Assembly (NCBI GenBank): GCA_900175165.2
Contig: FWWN02000128.1
Span: 1-60,124, forward strand
Reading direction: 5' to 3'
From: Rhizomucor pusillus
Lineage: Eukaryota; Mucoromycota; Mucoromycetes; Mucorales; Lichtheimiaceae
Length of the DNA: 60,124 nucleotides
Part shown: piece after piece, positions 15,043 to 24,947 of the stretch
Layout: every line of letters starts with the position of its first letter
How positions within the stretch are numbered: position 1 is the first letter of the stretch
Program-made: the position numbers and the translations under genes
The notes under the pieces: generated by a model
What the model was told of the DNA's origin: nothing
The model's database searches: none
The model's input: only the letters and a program-made list of their open reading frames with translations

Positions 15043-17111
15043 TAGTTTCTTTTGATATTGTGTTCCTCGGTGCGTTGCTATTCAACCACCGTTTTGCTCT
15101 TTCCAGATCTTCGTCTTCGCTTTCTAGTGCTTTGACGCACCACGGTAAGGTGTATTGGCCTTGAGTTCCTTCAACCAGGGTTTCCGCTAGAAATTTCTTC
15201 CTCGTTGTGGCTTCATCCACGCAGAGATACAGCTCTGGATCAGGACTTGGTTTGCCAAGCTGGCGCTGCACAGATTGTACCATGGGTATGAGCGTTGTCG
15301 CTGCTGTATTTGCGTCTTGTGGTTTCTGTGTCCCAGTAGCACAGTACTGAGTAATACAATGAGTATAATCCAATCAGAACGATGACGCGATCGGCCGGTA
15401 ATCATATTCTTACCTTATTGCGACAGTACGCATGTCCGCATCCTGTCGTCAGCTGCGAATGTAATTTGCGTGCCACCCGTTGCATCAGTTTTACATTTTT
15501 TGGATCATCGTCAGTGACCCAAAATGGTCCGAAACAGTACTGACACAATCCAAGTTTGTTTTTGGCTCGCAAGCGCACACAGTTTCTGTTACTGCAAAGA
15601 GGAGGTAGTCGCTGGTTCTGTCGCTCTACTTCGTGAATCTTTGCGTGCACTTGGATGTCTTTGATGGGTATCTGTTTGTGGCATTTCTGGCAAGTAATTG
15701 TCCTGCTCCCGCAATAGCTTTCATGGGAATGGAGATTCAACAGTCTATCGCGAGGATACAGTGACGGAGGTCCCTGTGCGACTAGAGTCTATGATAAATA
15801 ACATATATAAATAACGATGTTGCCTGACATTGATAAAGTGACACTCACGTGGCAATATCGGCAAGATATTAGCTTTTCAGGGCACTCTGTTCTTCTATGC
15901 AAAGAGAGAGCTTCATATGATTCGCTTGTAAAGTCTTGACATACACACGTTTTGGGCGAGTGATAATATTCCATGTGCTTTGCCTTGTCAGATGTTTCAC
16001 CAACGTATTCACATTGTTCGCAGTGCCAGTGCTGTTCTGCTTCTGCGCTGCCCTTTTTAAGTACCCTTCCACACCCCTCTGGGCAAAGAATATTATTTCG
16101 CCTACAGAATCCTTCGTGCAGCATCTGTATCCTTTCTGGAACCCAGGATCGGCAATTCTTGCATTGTACATATCCTGCCTCGTTTGCATGTAATTCGTTG
16201 TTATCTACAGCCATCATGTCCTCCTCTGTGTTGTCGCGCAGCTTGGCCACCCACGAGACAACAGCATCTGTATATCCGTGGATACCCACAATATATTCCT
16301 TCGAAGGAGCCAATGCAATCCGACGATTCGATGCCGTTGAGAAATCGCTGTATTCGTGATTTTCCAAGGTTGGACGCTGGTAATCTTCTGCGCTGGTATT
16401 GATTATCACGTCTACGATGCCAGATTCGACTGTAACTTGAAGCTCAACAGATGTTGCGTTTTCTGTAGCAACGAGTTTGCAATATTTATATGCGCCCTTT
16501 TCCACAGATATCCCAGAAATAGGTTCGTTCAATTTCGCTAACGTTTTTTCGTTTGATTGCTGCATCGTCTGGTACTGTTCTGGAGTCGTTTCTAAATCCA
16601 CTTCAAGATCGGTATCTGTAATGCAGACAGCCGGTTCCGGTTTGAGATCCACCACCAAGAATGGATACGTTTTGGATCCGTAGCGGCAGCTAAGCGTTTG
16701 CCCTGCAGTCAGAGTATTGTAGTGTGTTCGCAGATGCGCTTCCAACGCTGCACGGTAATCTCGGATATCGTTGTAATCGGGCGATAGCAGCCGCAGCTTT
16801 GCCCACGTTCCTTTCGGCAACGATCGCAACTTGATCAATACCCGCGATCCAACTGAAAGTTCGAGGTACTCGCGCATCCATGCTGGTAACTGTATAAAGT
16901 CGCCCTCGCTCGAGAATTCCTTGACGCCAGCGTGGACAACGTTGCTACTGTTGTGTGGATGCCGTAACTCAAACGTCAACGGTGAAGGTGGATCTTGATT
17001 GCTCTGCAAGATCTCTTCCAGAGCTGACGACGGCAGAATCACCTTGTCGCCTGCGTCCAGAGAGCTAGGTGCCGATTCTACAAGGAAAACTTTGGACCAT
17101 AGACGGCTCAT
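15038..17111 (-). CDS. Ufd1-family protein with C-terminal zinc fingers
   Basis: Three exons (15849-17111, 15414-15788, 15038-15346) give 648 residues. Residues about 15-170 form a Ufd1-type ubiquitin-binding double-psi beta-barrel (GDKVILPSSALEEIL, IQLPAWM, LPKGTWAKLRLLSPDY). Canonical Ufd1 is about 300-350 residues and lacks the rest. Here a long middle part is followed from about residue 330 by several Cys/His clusters (VQCKNCRSWV, CRRNNILCPEGCG, HCEQCEYVG, RRTECPEKLISCRYCH, CGSRTITCQKC), like TRAF/C2H2-type zinc fingers. The final exon ends in an amphipathic segment (WCVKALESEDEDLERAKRWL) resembling a UBA-like helix pair. The architecture recalls the plant and fungal Ufd1/zinc-finger proteins (PRLI-interacting factor K type). 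A role in ubiquitin recognition with Cdc48/p97 is inferred. Confidence 0.85.
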
Positions 17112-17973
17112 TCGTTATTACGTTTTTACGAAAGTGATATAATAGTAATAAAGGTTGTAAAAGGTAAAGGTCTACGAAGTGCTTCGGAGAAGTCAAAGCT
17201 AAGTGCAAGCTGACAGATTTGTCATCCAAAGACCTCCAAAATTGCGTAATTACTGTAGCTTGTCAAATGCCGTAGTCGTTTTTTCTTCTCGCTTACGGCC
17301 ACGTAAGTAGATACCGTTTTATATGTTAGCAAGTAGCAAACGGGCATTGACAAAACTTCCTAACTTAGGCGCTGTATGAATCCTTGCCTGACTCAAATCG
17401 GTAAGGGTCACAATAGTTACCATTGCCTTGGATACTGTTGATAACATGCTGCTACCGTGATGCCGCTATCCTAAATATTGTACTTCGTTTTAGTCATAAC
17501 CTTTGGTTTATCTATTTTTGCCTCGTTAACAAAATGAAGTTAAATCTGCAGACGACAGCAGCTTCATCTAGGTCACACATACAACGTCTTTTATTGTGCT
17601 GTTAAATGAGAATCAACGAATTAGTCAATCTGCCGGCCAATGTCGAGGTAAAGATTAGTTTATTCATGTCATAGATCCGAAAGTGGTATCAATGATTGCA
17701 ATGGCCTCAAGTAGTATACAAAAAATTTCAAGTTATCTACAAACAAATGGATAATTTTCCTGCCTCCATAATAGCTATTGATACTTGACATCTTCTGTAT
17801 CGCAAATGTTCCTTCGAAATCAAATAATGGTAAATGTAGCCTGCACAGACAGCACCCTTTTTGACAGTTACTGGATTTGGAAAGAAAGAATCGGGCTTGC
17901 ATTCGACAGTCCCGATTTTTGTTTTCACGTCCGGCCCAGGTCAGCTCTCTCTCCTTCCCAACACAGCACTAAC
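17112..17973. other. Intergenic, divergent Ufd1-like / uL2m
   Basis: About 860 bases between divergent starts. It contains the uL2m promoter, with a pyrimidine-rich stretch just before the start. No further gene is supported. Confidence 0.5.
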
Positions 17974-19101
17974 ATGTTGCGATTGAGCAGTGCTGCTCGG
18001 CTCTTGCAGCCGTTGAAATGTAGACCAACGCTTCCCGGCGCCAGCGTTGGCGTTCGACCTCTTTCCAACAATATTCGACCCAAGTTCGTTTCCACCACCA
18101 CCAGACGATTTTACTCTAGTGAGAAGACCCCTCAGCAACCTCCTACTTCTTCGCAATCGGTCGAGTCGTCATACGTCGAAGTGTTTAGCACGCAGGGCTA
18201 CGTCGGTAGACACATCAAATCTGCAGCAGATCCTTCCAAGCAGTTCAAGACGTACAAGCCCACCACTCCGGGCAAGCGTTGGTTGAAGCGCGTTCCTCGC
18301 GATCACCTTTACAAAGGGCGAGCAGTTCGCCGCCTCACTATTGCAAAGCGCAGCACTGGTGGTCGTAACAACACAGGCCGCATCACTGTCCGTCACCGAG
18401 GTGGTGGACACAAGCGACGTATCAGAATCATTGACTGGTATCGCAAAGAACCTGGATACCACGAAGTTGTCCGTCTCGAGCACGATCCCAACCGAAGTGC
18501 CTGGATTGCATTGTTGAGACACTGCGAGAGCGGAAAGCTAAGCTACATTGTTGCACCCCACGGTGTCGGCCCTGGAGACAAGATCAAGAGTTACCGCAGC
18601 GAAGCAAACCTTGCTAGTCAAGATGGTATCACCCGCACAGTCGCTATCGATATTGGAAACTGCATGCCCCTAAAGATGGTACCCGTCGGCACTATCATTC
18701 ACAACATTGGTCTCAAGCGTAACGGTCCTGCAGTCATGGTACGATCAGCCGGTACATATGCACAGCTTCTTCAGACAGGCGAGACTGGTTACGCCCAGGT
18801 GCGACTTTCCAGCGGCGAAGTGCGCAAAGTCCCTGTCGACGCATGCGCTACTATTGGTGCAGTGTGCAATCCTGATCATCAGCACGAAACGCTAGGCAAG
18901 GCTGGTCGATCGAGATGGCTGGGTATCCGACCTACCGTGCGTGGTGTAGCAATGAACGCTGTAGACCATCCTCACGGTGGTGGTAGAGGTAAATCTAAGG
19001 GTAACAAACATCCAACTTCACCTTGGGGTGTTTTGGCCAAGGGTGGCAAGACTAGAAGAAAGCCGAACCCAATGGTTGTCAAGCCTCGACCAAGACGATA
19101 A
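17974..19101 (+). CDS. RML2: Mitochondrial large-subunit ribosomal protein uL2m
   Basis: Single exon, 375 residues. The N-terminus is an Arg/Ser/Leu-rich matrix-targeting sequence without acidic residues (MLRLSSAARLLQPLKCRP). It is followed by the bacterial-type uL2 fold: TGGRNNTGRITVRHRGGGHK (about 120-139), the SH3-like part (KMVPVGTIIHNI) and the conserved C-terminal loop with VDHPHGGGRGKSKG, whose His lies near the peptidyl-transferase centre. It is nuclear-encoded and imported. The open frame continues upstream to 17785, but 17974 is the ATG that starts the targeting peptide. Confidence 0.97.
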   Translation: MLRLSSAARLLQPLKCRPTLPGASVGVRPLSNNIRPKFVSTTTRRFYSSEKTPQQPPTSSQSVESSYVEVFSTQGYVGRHIKSAADPSKQFKTYKPTTPGKRWLKRVPRDHLYKGRAVRRLTIAKRSTGGRNNTGRITVRHRGGGHKRRIRIIDWYRKEPGYHEVVRLEHDPNRSAWIALLRHCESGKLSYIVAPHGVGPGDKIKSYRSEANLASQDGITRTVAIDIGNCMPLKMVPVGTIIHNIGLKRNGPAVMVRSAGTYAQLLQTGETGYAQVRLSSGEVRKVPVDACATIGAVCNPDHQHETLGKAGRSRWLGIRPTVRGVAMNAVDHPHGGGRGKSKGNKHPTSPWGVLAKGGKTRRKPNPMVVKPRPRR

Positions 19102-21152
19102 ACGAAATACTGTGTGCTTGTCAATGTGTATTTAGATCTCTCTCTCGTTTGCAAACTTGTACTCTTCCCCCCTTACTGCTTTTGCTTCATCATCCTCGTT
19201 TAAACATTCGAAAATAATTTGATCTCTCTCTTTCTCTCTGTCTAAAAGAAGAAGAAAGTAAAAAAAAGGAAAGATGCATCGTACGATTCTGCTGCTACTG
19301 CTACTCCGTGTTAAGAAGCGTGGTACTCCACGGACAAGAAGGATAGGAAAGGAAAGTGGAGAGAGCGGCATTCTAAGGAGCCTGAATTTTCATTGTTCCT
19401 CTTTGATGGAGGTTGAAGAAGAAAAAGTATCAATCAGCTTTCACATACTTGCCCCACAAGCTCCTTACAAGGCACCACCTACCACACGTATGCACCACTC
19501 TTTAATTACCAATATGACGAAAATGTGACCGTTAGGAGAAAGAGGAGAACAGGGTGCTTATAGGAGAGGGGTCATATCGCATGGCTCGACCACTCGCACA
19601 CCGAGAGAAGTTGCGGGGATCGGTTGCAGCCATGGTATCCGGCAGTCGTCCCATTTCAGGAATGTCCATCGTAAAACATTTTACAATAATATTTCGGGTC
19701 TGGGATCAATAACGAGACAAGAGACAGAGGAAGAATGCAGAAAACCGTATACTTTAAGATTGGTGGGGAGTAAACCACAGAAATCTGATACTAACAAGTC
19801 CTTACTAGACGATAGCAGAATGATCGAGCTTGCAAGGTTTGCATTGCACATGTTTTGAACACGTACGTTCCAGTCTTAGCAAATCGACAGTAATGGATCT
19901 CCGTGTGATATCTATATGGTTAGAGGTATCAATAATGGCAATATAGTCGACATGTTAATATGTGCAGAGTTGTTGTTAAAGGATGTTTGATTTCAAAAGA
20001 GGGGATATATAGTTTCTATCTGCGTCCTCCTTTAGAGAATATTCAGCTTTCTAGTGAAACGCGAAAGCTGATGCGTTGTTTTGACATGCTGTCTGCGCCT
20101 CAGACGCGCCCCTGGATAGAGATGCAAGTTTTCAGTACCATCGTCGATTGTTTAGTAAAAATATGCAACGTTCTGAGGAACGAGGTCTGTTCAACCGTGA
20201 GAATTATGTGAGCTAAAACGTTGCGAAGACCTCTCTCCCTGTGTTCGCCGTCCTAAGCATAGTATCCCACTATATATTCGGTGGAACTCTTTGGCATGCA
20301 TTCATGAGGATGACGATGCTCATTATATACTTCATTCTGTGTACATATGTAAAATTTTTCGACAGTGGCATTTTCTGCTTATCGTCGTTCGGGTGGAAAC
20401 TTCTAACTTTTTTTTGACTTTTGCTGTGCTGCGCTGTCAACGGCCTATCCTCACCTGCTCAACGTTACACTATACGCCACGTTGCTATCAACCGGCGTGA
20501 AAGTTTAGAAACACAGTCGCTTCTGCATCGAATCATCTAATAAACAGATCATGTGCTTGATAATATTCGGGTTTTTAGCTAGAATCAGTCAACACACAGT
20601 AGAAAACTTTAAAATAAAAAGTAAGCACTAGAGTTTCCCGACGATCAGAACGCCTAGGAACACGCAGATGTATGCCAAACAGGTAACCCGATTGAAATAG
20701 CACTGCTGGGATGAAAAAGATTGACAACAGATGGAAGAAGATTAACCTACTTTGTACTCTATCTACCAGAGACAGGATTCAAATCTGAGTCGTTCACATA
20801 TGTAACAGATAAAGCACGATCTCTGCAATATCCAATGTTCATTTGGTGAGTAAAGACCAACAAGAAGGATGCAATGCTACCTCATAGTAGAAGGGATGAT
20901 GATAGTTGCGAGCATCAGGGGGTGGGGGTTTGGAGGAAGGTAGTATGATATGAATATACACGCACACACGCAGCTGGTATAATATTGAATTTATCCCCTT
21001 GTTCCCCCGGGTTGTTTGAGAGGGTCTGGGCCACGCCGCCCCTCACGCAGGGAGGTTTCATTTTATAGCATTGGAATATAAATACCATGGGCTTTCGTGA
21101 GGTTAAGCCTGCTATTCTGTCTTTTCCTTCCCTTTCCTTTCTCTAAATCTCG
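19102..21152. other. Gene-poor stretch
   Basis: About 2 kb with only short, unconvincing open frames. It includes a pyrimidine/purine-rich block near 19200-19260. Towards the right there is a compact promoter for the next gene, with GC-rich CACGCCGCCCCTCACGC (about 21033-21049) and TATAAA at 21077-21082. No RNA gene or transposon was recognised. Confidence 0.5.
21077..21082 (+). promoter_or_regulatory. TATA box of the small gene at 21153
   Basis: TATAAA 71 bases before the chosen ATG, downstream of a CCCCT-containing GC-rich block. A CCATGG at 21086-21091 is probably untranscribed. Confidence 0.5.
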
Positions 21153-21771
21153 ATGATGCTTCTTACCAACAGCGAGCTACAGTTCGATCAAGGCATAATG
21201 CGACTTTCGAGTTTCGACCCTCTCTCGAACCAAATGAAAACACGTATCCTCTGTCTCCCTGAGCTTCCCGCACTCGAATCTCTCGAACACCTCTTTACAA
21301 CACCCGCCGCACCATCACCAACCAAAGATAGCAGTAATAGCAGTAGCTCACTGCGCGTCTCAAAGTCTCTCGTCAGCAAGAGTTCTGCAGCGCGACATGG
21401 CAAGGCTCCACGTCGCTGCTACTCAAACCCTTCGCTCTCAAAGATGAATGGTGCGTCCCGTCAGGGGGGACTTTTTGTGTTAATATATCCAGATTAGATT
21501 ACTGACTCTTGTTATCTTAGGTGAATCCCACCGGTCTCTCCGCCGTTCCTCATCAAAACGCAGTCTCTCCAATGCATTCCATGCTTTGATTAAACGAGCG
21601 AAACGGATGAGCCGGCCATCAACATCATCCTGGCGCACCGAAACCGTGTTAATGGACATGGATGACAGTGACGAACGACCTTCTAAAAAGAAGCGATGCA
21701 ACCAAAACGCCCGTGTTCACGTTGAAAACTGGTGGTCATCATCGCCACCCCTATTGCAAGCCTCTTTTTAG
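21153..21771 (+). CDS. Unrecognised small Ser-rich basic protein
   Basis: Two exons (21153-21450, 21521-21771; GTGCGT...TTAG, phase 1) give 182 residues. Not recognised. Visible: a start with short hydrophobic clusters (LPELPALESLEHLF), a long Ser-rich low-complexity part, an Arg/Lys-rich region (SLRRSSSKRSLSNAFHALIK and RAKRMSR), an acidic patch (MDMDDSDE) followed by KKKR as a possible nuclear signal, and a C-terminal NWWSSSPPLLQASF. No domain, signal peptide or membrane segment. The in-frame splice and TATA box support a real gene; Ser/Arg-rich composition and the basic patch suggest a nuclear or phosphoregulated protein, but no function is assigned. Confidence 0.55.
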
Positions 21772-22933
21772 AACTACTAGTCGATCAGTATTTATCATCA
21801 TCATCACTATTGCTACTATTCTTCCTTCATCCCTCTCAGTCGTTTGCTCCCCCATTTGCTACTTTATATTTTTTAAAATTATGGCCCTTGATGTGTATCT
21901 TGTAGATGTAACATCACACACACACACTCATTCACGTACACACACGCACTCTCTCTCTCGCATACATCCATACCCTTTTATTCCCTCATCTCCGTAAACC
22001 CCCCATTCCTTGTCCTTCCTTTTCATCTTTACTCTCTTTTTGCAACCAGTTTGTGCCCACATCCATTCGTTCATTTTTCCTACTACTATTAGCCTACTTT
22101 TTTCTTTTTTGAAAACAGAAGACACCCTTCGAGCCGGTTTCTCTTGAAGTTCACTTTCCTTTTCAACTACATAAAAGAGGAAAACCCGAGAGATTAGTCT
22201 TTTTCTCGGTTAAACTTAGTCTTTCTGAGCCCTCGTGGGTTTCTTACTACAAACAATCATGCACACATTGGTCTGAGTAACTGTTTACAGATACGTATAA
22301 ACGTGTGATCGGGCTGCTGTGTTGCCCGTCATTCCATATAAATAGATTTTCCGAAACTGGCTTGACGGATGCATTTCTGTATGATAGCATGTGTTTCTAC
22401 ATATTGCTCCTCTCCCCCATCTATCCTTACAGTGTTTACGCACTCGGATCAATCGCGGAAGCGAGCTGGACTTATCACCAGTAACAGGAACTCACACATC
22501 CATCATACTATAAAGTACGTAGCTACGAAGATGCCAGAGCTGTCAATTACAAATAACCATGAAAAACTTTTCAGCGAGTACAAACAAAATGGTATTTGCT
22601 CAACGCTTGTCTAAAAAAGCGTGTCACGACAGAGAATATGTTGAAATTACAGGTTGCAAAACTTATTTATTGACGTTGTTGGAGTTAGAAATCAAACTCC
22701 TTTTGGAATGTTTTTATGCACATTCTATAACATAGTATCTTCAGGGTCGTAATTATCGTTGATAAGCCTAACGCAATAGCGTCAGAACAAGTTCTTACAT
22801 ATAGAGACAAGTTACAAATAGCTTACCTATACACATACGTCGGTGGTGCAGACCCTCTATATTGTAGGACAAAAAGGTGAGTAACAATATTATACATCTA
22901 ACAATCAATTGAATCCCATCCCGCACTATAGAC
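21772..22933. other. Intergenic with simple repeats
   Basis: 3' region of the small gene, pyrimidine-rich, with AC/CT microsatellites at about 21913-21960 and further CT-rich tracts to about 22140. The right part precedes the end of the eIF2B-beta gene. No gene supported. Confidence 0.5.
21913..21960. repeat. (AC)n/(CT)n microsatellite
   Basis: ACACACACAC interrupted by ATTCACGT, then CACACAC and CTCTCTCT. Confidence 0.7.
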
Positions 22934-24389
22934 TTACAAGTTATGTACAAAGAGACTGACAAGGTCCGGAACAACATAGTCATAGTACGGGTTAGAAACA
23001 GCGACCTTGTCGATAATCGGACCCTGCTGGAAATCTAATACATTGTTGGGCGCGACTGTAATGTTGAATGTGTCGGCATCGTATGCAAAGACCGGAGACA
23101 GCTTATACAGGGCGGAGCACACAAGTACAGGTGTAGCGTGATGTTTGGCTGCTGCTGCGAGCAAATGCGATCCGGTAACAGAAACTAAACCTCCGTTGGC
23201 GAGGACTTTGTGGAAAAACATCATCAGCGCCAGTCTTATCACACACATATATTTCGCCGTATATTCTCTTGATTACCTGCGTGAGCACCCAAAACGACCT
23301 TGTTGACTCGTGGCATGGCAGCAAAGATCGCAGAGTCGACAATGACAGTCGTATCTATACCGGCTTTTGACAAGACCGCAGCCATCTCGTGGCCCTGATA
23401 GCTAATATAATGTCAGAACAGCCAAATTGTACTCTACATATTGGAATACCTACGTTGGTGCTGTCTCTGTTACTATTACTTGAAATTTCCGCTTTTGAGC
23501 TGCACGGATTAAGAACTCTTCAACGGTTCGTGATTTACCGATGGTCATGATTACTTCGCTGTAAACACGGTCGTGAGTAATTCATAATATATGTACGCAT
23601 CCTTTGTCAATCATTTACTTTGCATGGATATAGTCCACTGCTTGGTCTGCAATGCCTTTGTATACACTCTCCAAATCTGCGATAATTTCATCGTTGATTT
23701 CTTGGATAATAAGCGGCTTGAGATTGTAGGTAGAAGGCGGCTTTTCATGCGAATCACTGGAATCATCCGCGGTCTGTTGACGGGCAGCCGATATGTCTGC
23801 AAGTAAATGGAACATGGATGACTGTGTCGATAACTGTGGCCGTTCGCCAATTTGACTGCTGGTAGTTGACATGTTCTTTCCACCACCACCACCAGCCAAT
23901 ACGTCGTTGCGATCATTAAAGTCGTCGTCATCTTCGCCGAAACTGTCATCATCATCGCCTCCCTGTTCCATATCCAACACATCATCTGTTTCCAGCTCTC
24001 CTCGCGCAACTTCTCGGATCACTTTAAGCACTCGACGGACAATGTTGCCTACGGCCAATTCTAAAAGAAACGTTTGAAATTTAGGGCAATATGCGCTGAT
24101 AGCATTGAATCGAAATAATGTTACCTTTTGGTTGCGCAGCAGCGAGACGTCGACCGATAGACTTTATAATATCCAGCAAGGCGTCTGCGTCGCGCCACCG
24201 GGTCAACGATACCGCTTGTCGAAGAATCACTGCAGTCTCTTTAGCAACTTCGTATGAGCCAATGACTTGGCTTGAACAGCATGTCAGTAACTAGAGAAAC
24301 CACAGAGACATTGAGTAACCCGCTCACCGTCTCTTGAGTCGCGTAATAAAGTTTTCGATTTGTGCCTCAAGCGTACTAGGTATGGTCAT
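22934..24389 (-). CDS. GCD7: Translation initiation factor eIF2B subunit beta
   Basis: Regulatory subunit of the eIF2B guanine-nucleotide exchange factor, which recharges eIF2 with GTP and senses eIF2-alpha phosphorylation. Six exons (24328-24389, 24125-24270, 23619-24060, 23454-23558, 23277-23401, 22934-23205) give 383 residues, almost exactly the length of yeast Gcd7. Landmarks: [18 protein letters not shown], the basic helix [20 protein letters not shown], an acidic loop (about residues 90-110), [30 protein letters not shown] and the C-terminal [15 protein letters not shown]. The ATG at 24389 gives the expected N-terminal helix. Its start lies 138 bases from the divergent RPB12 start, so the two share a promoter. 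Confidence 0.96.
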
Positions 24390-24527
24390 TATTACAGTGG
24401 CAATGTGCTGTTATACAACTTTTCTTCAGCCACGGGAAATGCGTCAAAAATCCCAGTCGGACCAAAAAGGAGGTTCCTTCACTTGATTGACTCTTGTTTG
24501 CTGGAGAAGAAAAAAAAGTTAGCGCTC

Positions 24528-24834
24528 ATGGAAGGATACCAAGGAACTGCCATTCGCCCACCGCAGCAGCCTGCTATGGCATACATTTGTGCAGGTACGC
24601 TTAAGGGAAAACAAATATTTGTTGTCGATCACAGCGATTTACAATCAATCGATAGAATGCGGCACTGAGAATGCTTTGAAACCGAGAGAACCCATTCGAT
24701 GCCAAGATTGCGGCCACAGAATCATGTACAAGAAACGTACCAAGAGAAGTAAGTTCAATCGATAAAAACCTTGTATAAGCAAAAGTTACTAAATGACTCA
24801 TCACATTACAGTGGTTCAATTCGAAGCTCGATAA
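24528..24834 (+). CDS. RPB12: RNA polymerases I/II/III common subunit RPABC4
   Basis: Zinc-binding subunit shared by all three nuclear RNA polymerases. Three exons (24528-24594, 24656-24748, 24812-24834) give only 60 residues, normal for the family. The single zinc ribbon is intact: CAEC in the first half and CQDC in the second, followed by the invariant [10 protein letters not shown] and the C-terminal VQFEAR. The last exon encodes just eight residues. It is divergent from eIF2B-beta (138 bases between starts) and convergent with the Ufo1-like gene (108 bases between stops). Confidence 0.96.
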
Positions 24835-24941
24835 ACACGGTCCATCTTTTGTCTTTTTTGCATACGATTCACAGCAACCATCTCTTTACCATTAAAACCA
24901 TGTACATATTCGTCGGGATGCTATCATCATGTTAATGACCT

Positions 24942-24947
24942 TTTATT
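24942..24947 (-). terminator. Poly(A) signal overlapping the Ufo1-like stop codon
   Basis: AATAAA on the minus strand embeds the TAA stop at 24943-24945. Confidence 0.45.

Noticed and set aside
17737..17928. Minus-strand frame with FFPNPVTVKKG, resembling a cupredoxin strand
   Set aside because: Only one short match, no copper ligands and no neighbouring exon; it overlaps the uL2m promoter on the other strand.
17785..17973. N-terminal extension of uL2m
   Set aside because: The frame is open, but the extension is not basic or family-like, and the ATG at 17974 starts a good mitochondrial presequence.
19960..20211. 83-codon ORF in the gene-poor region
   Set aside because: No domain, no splice partners and no promoter signal.
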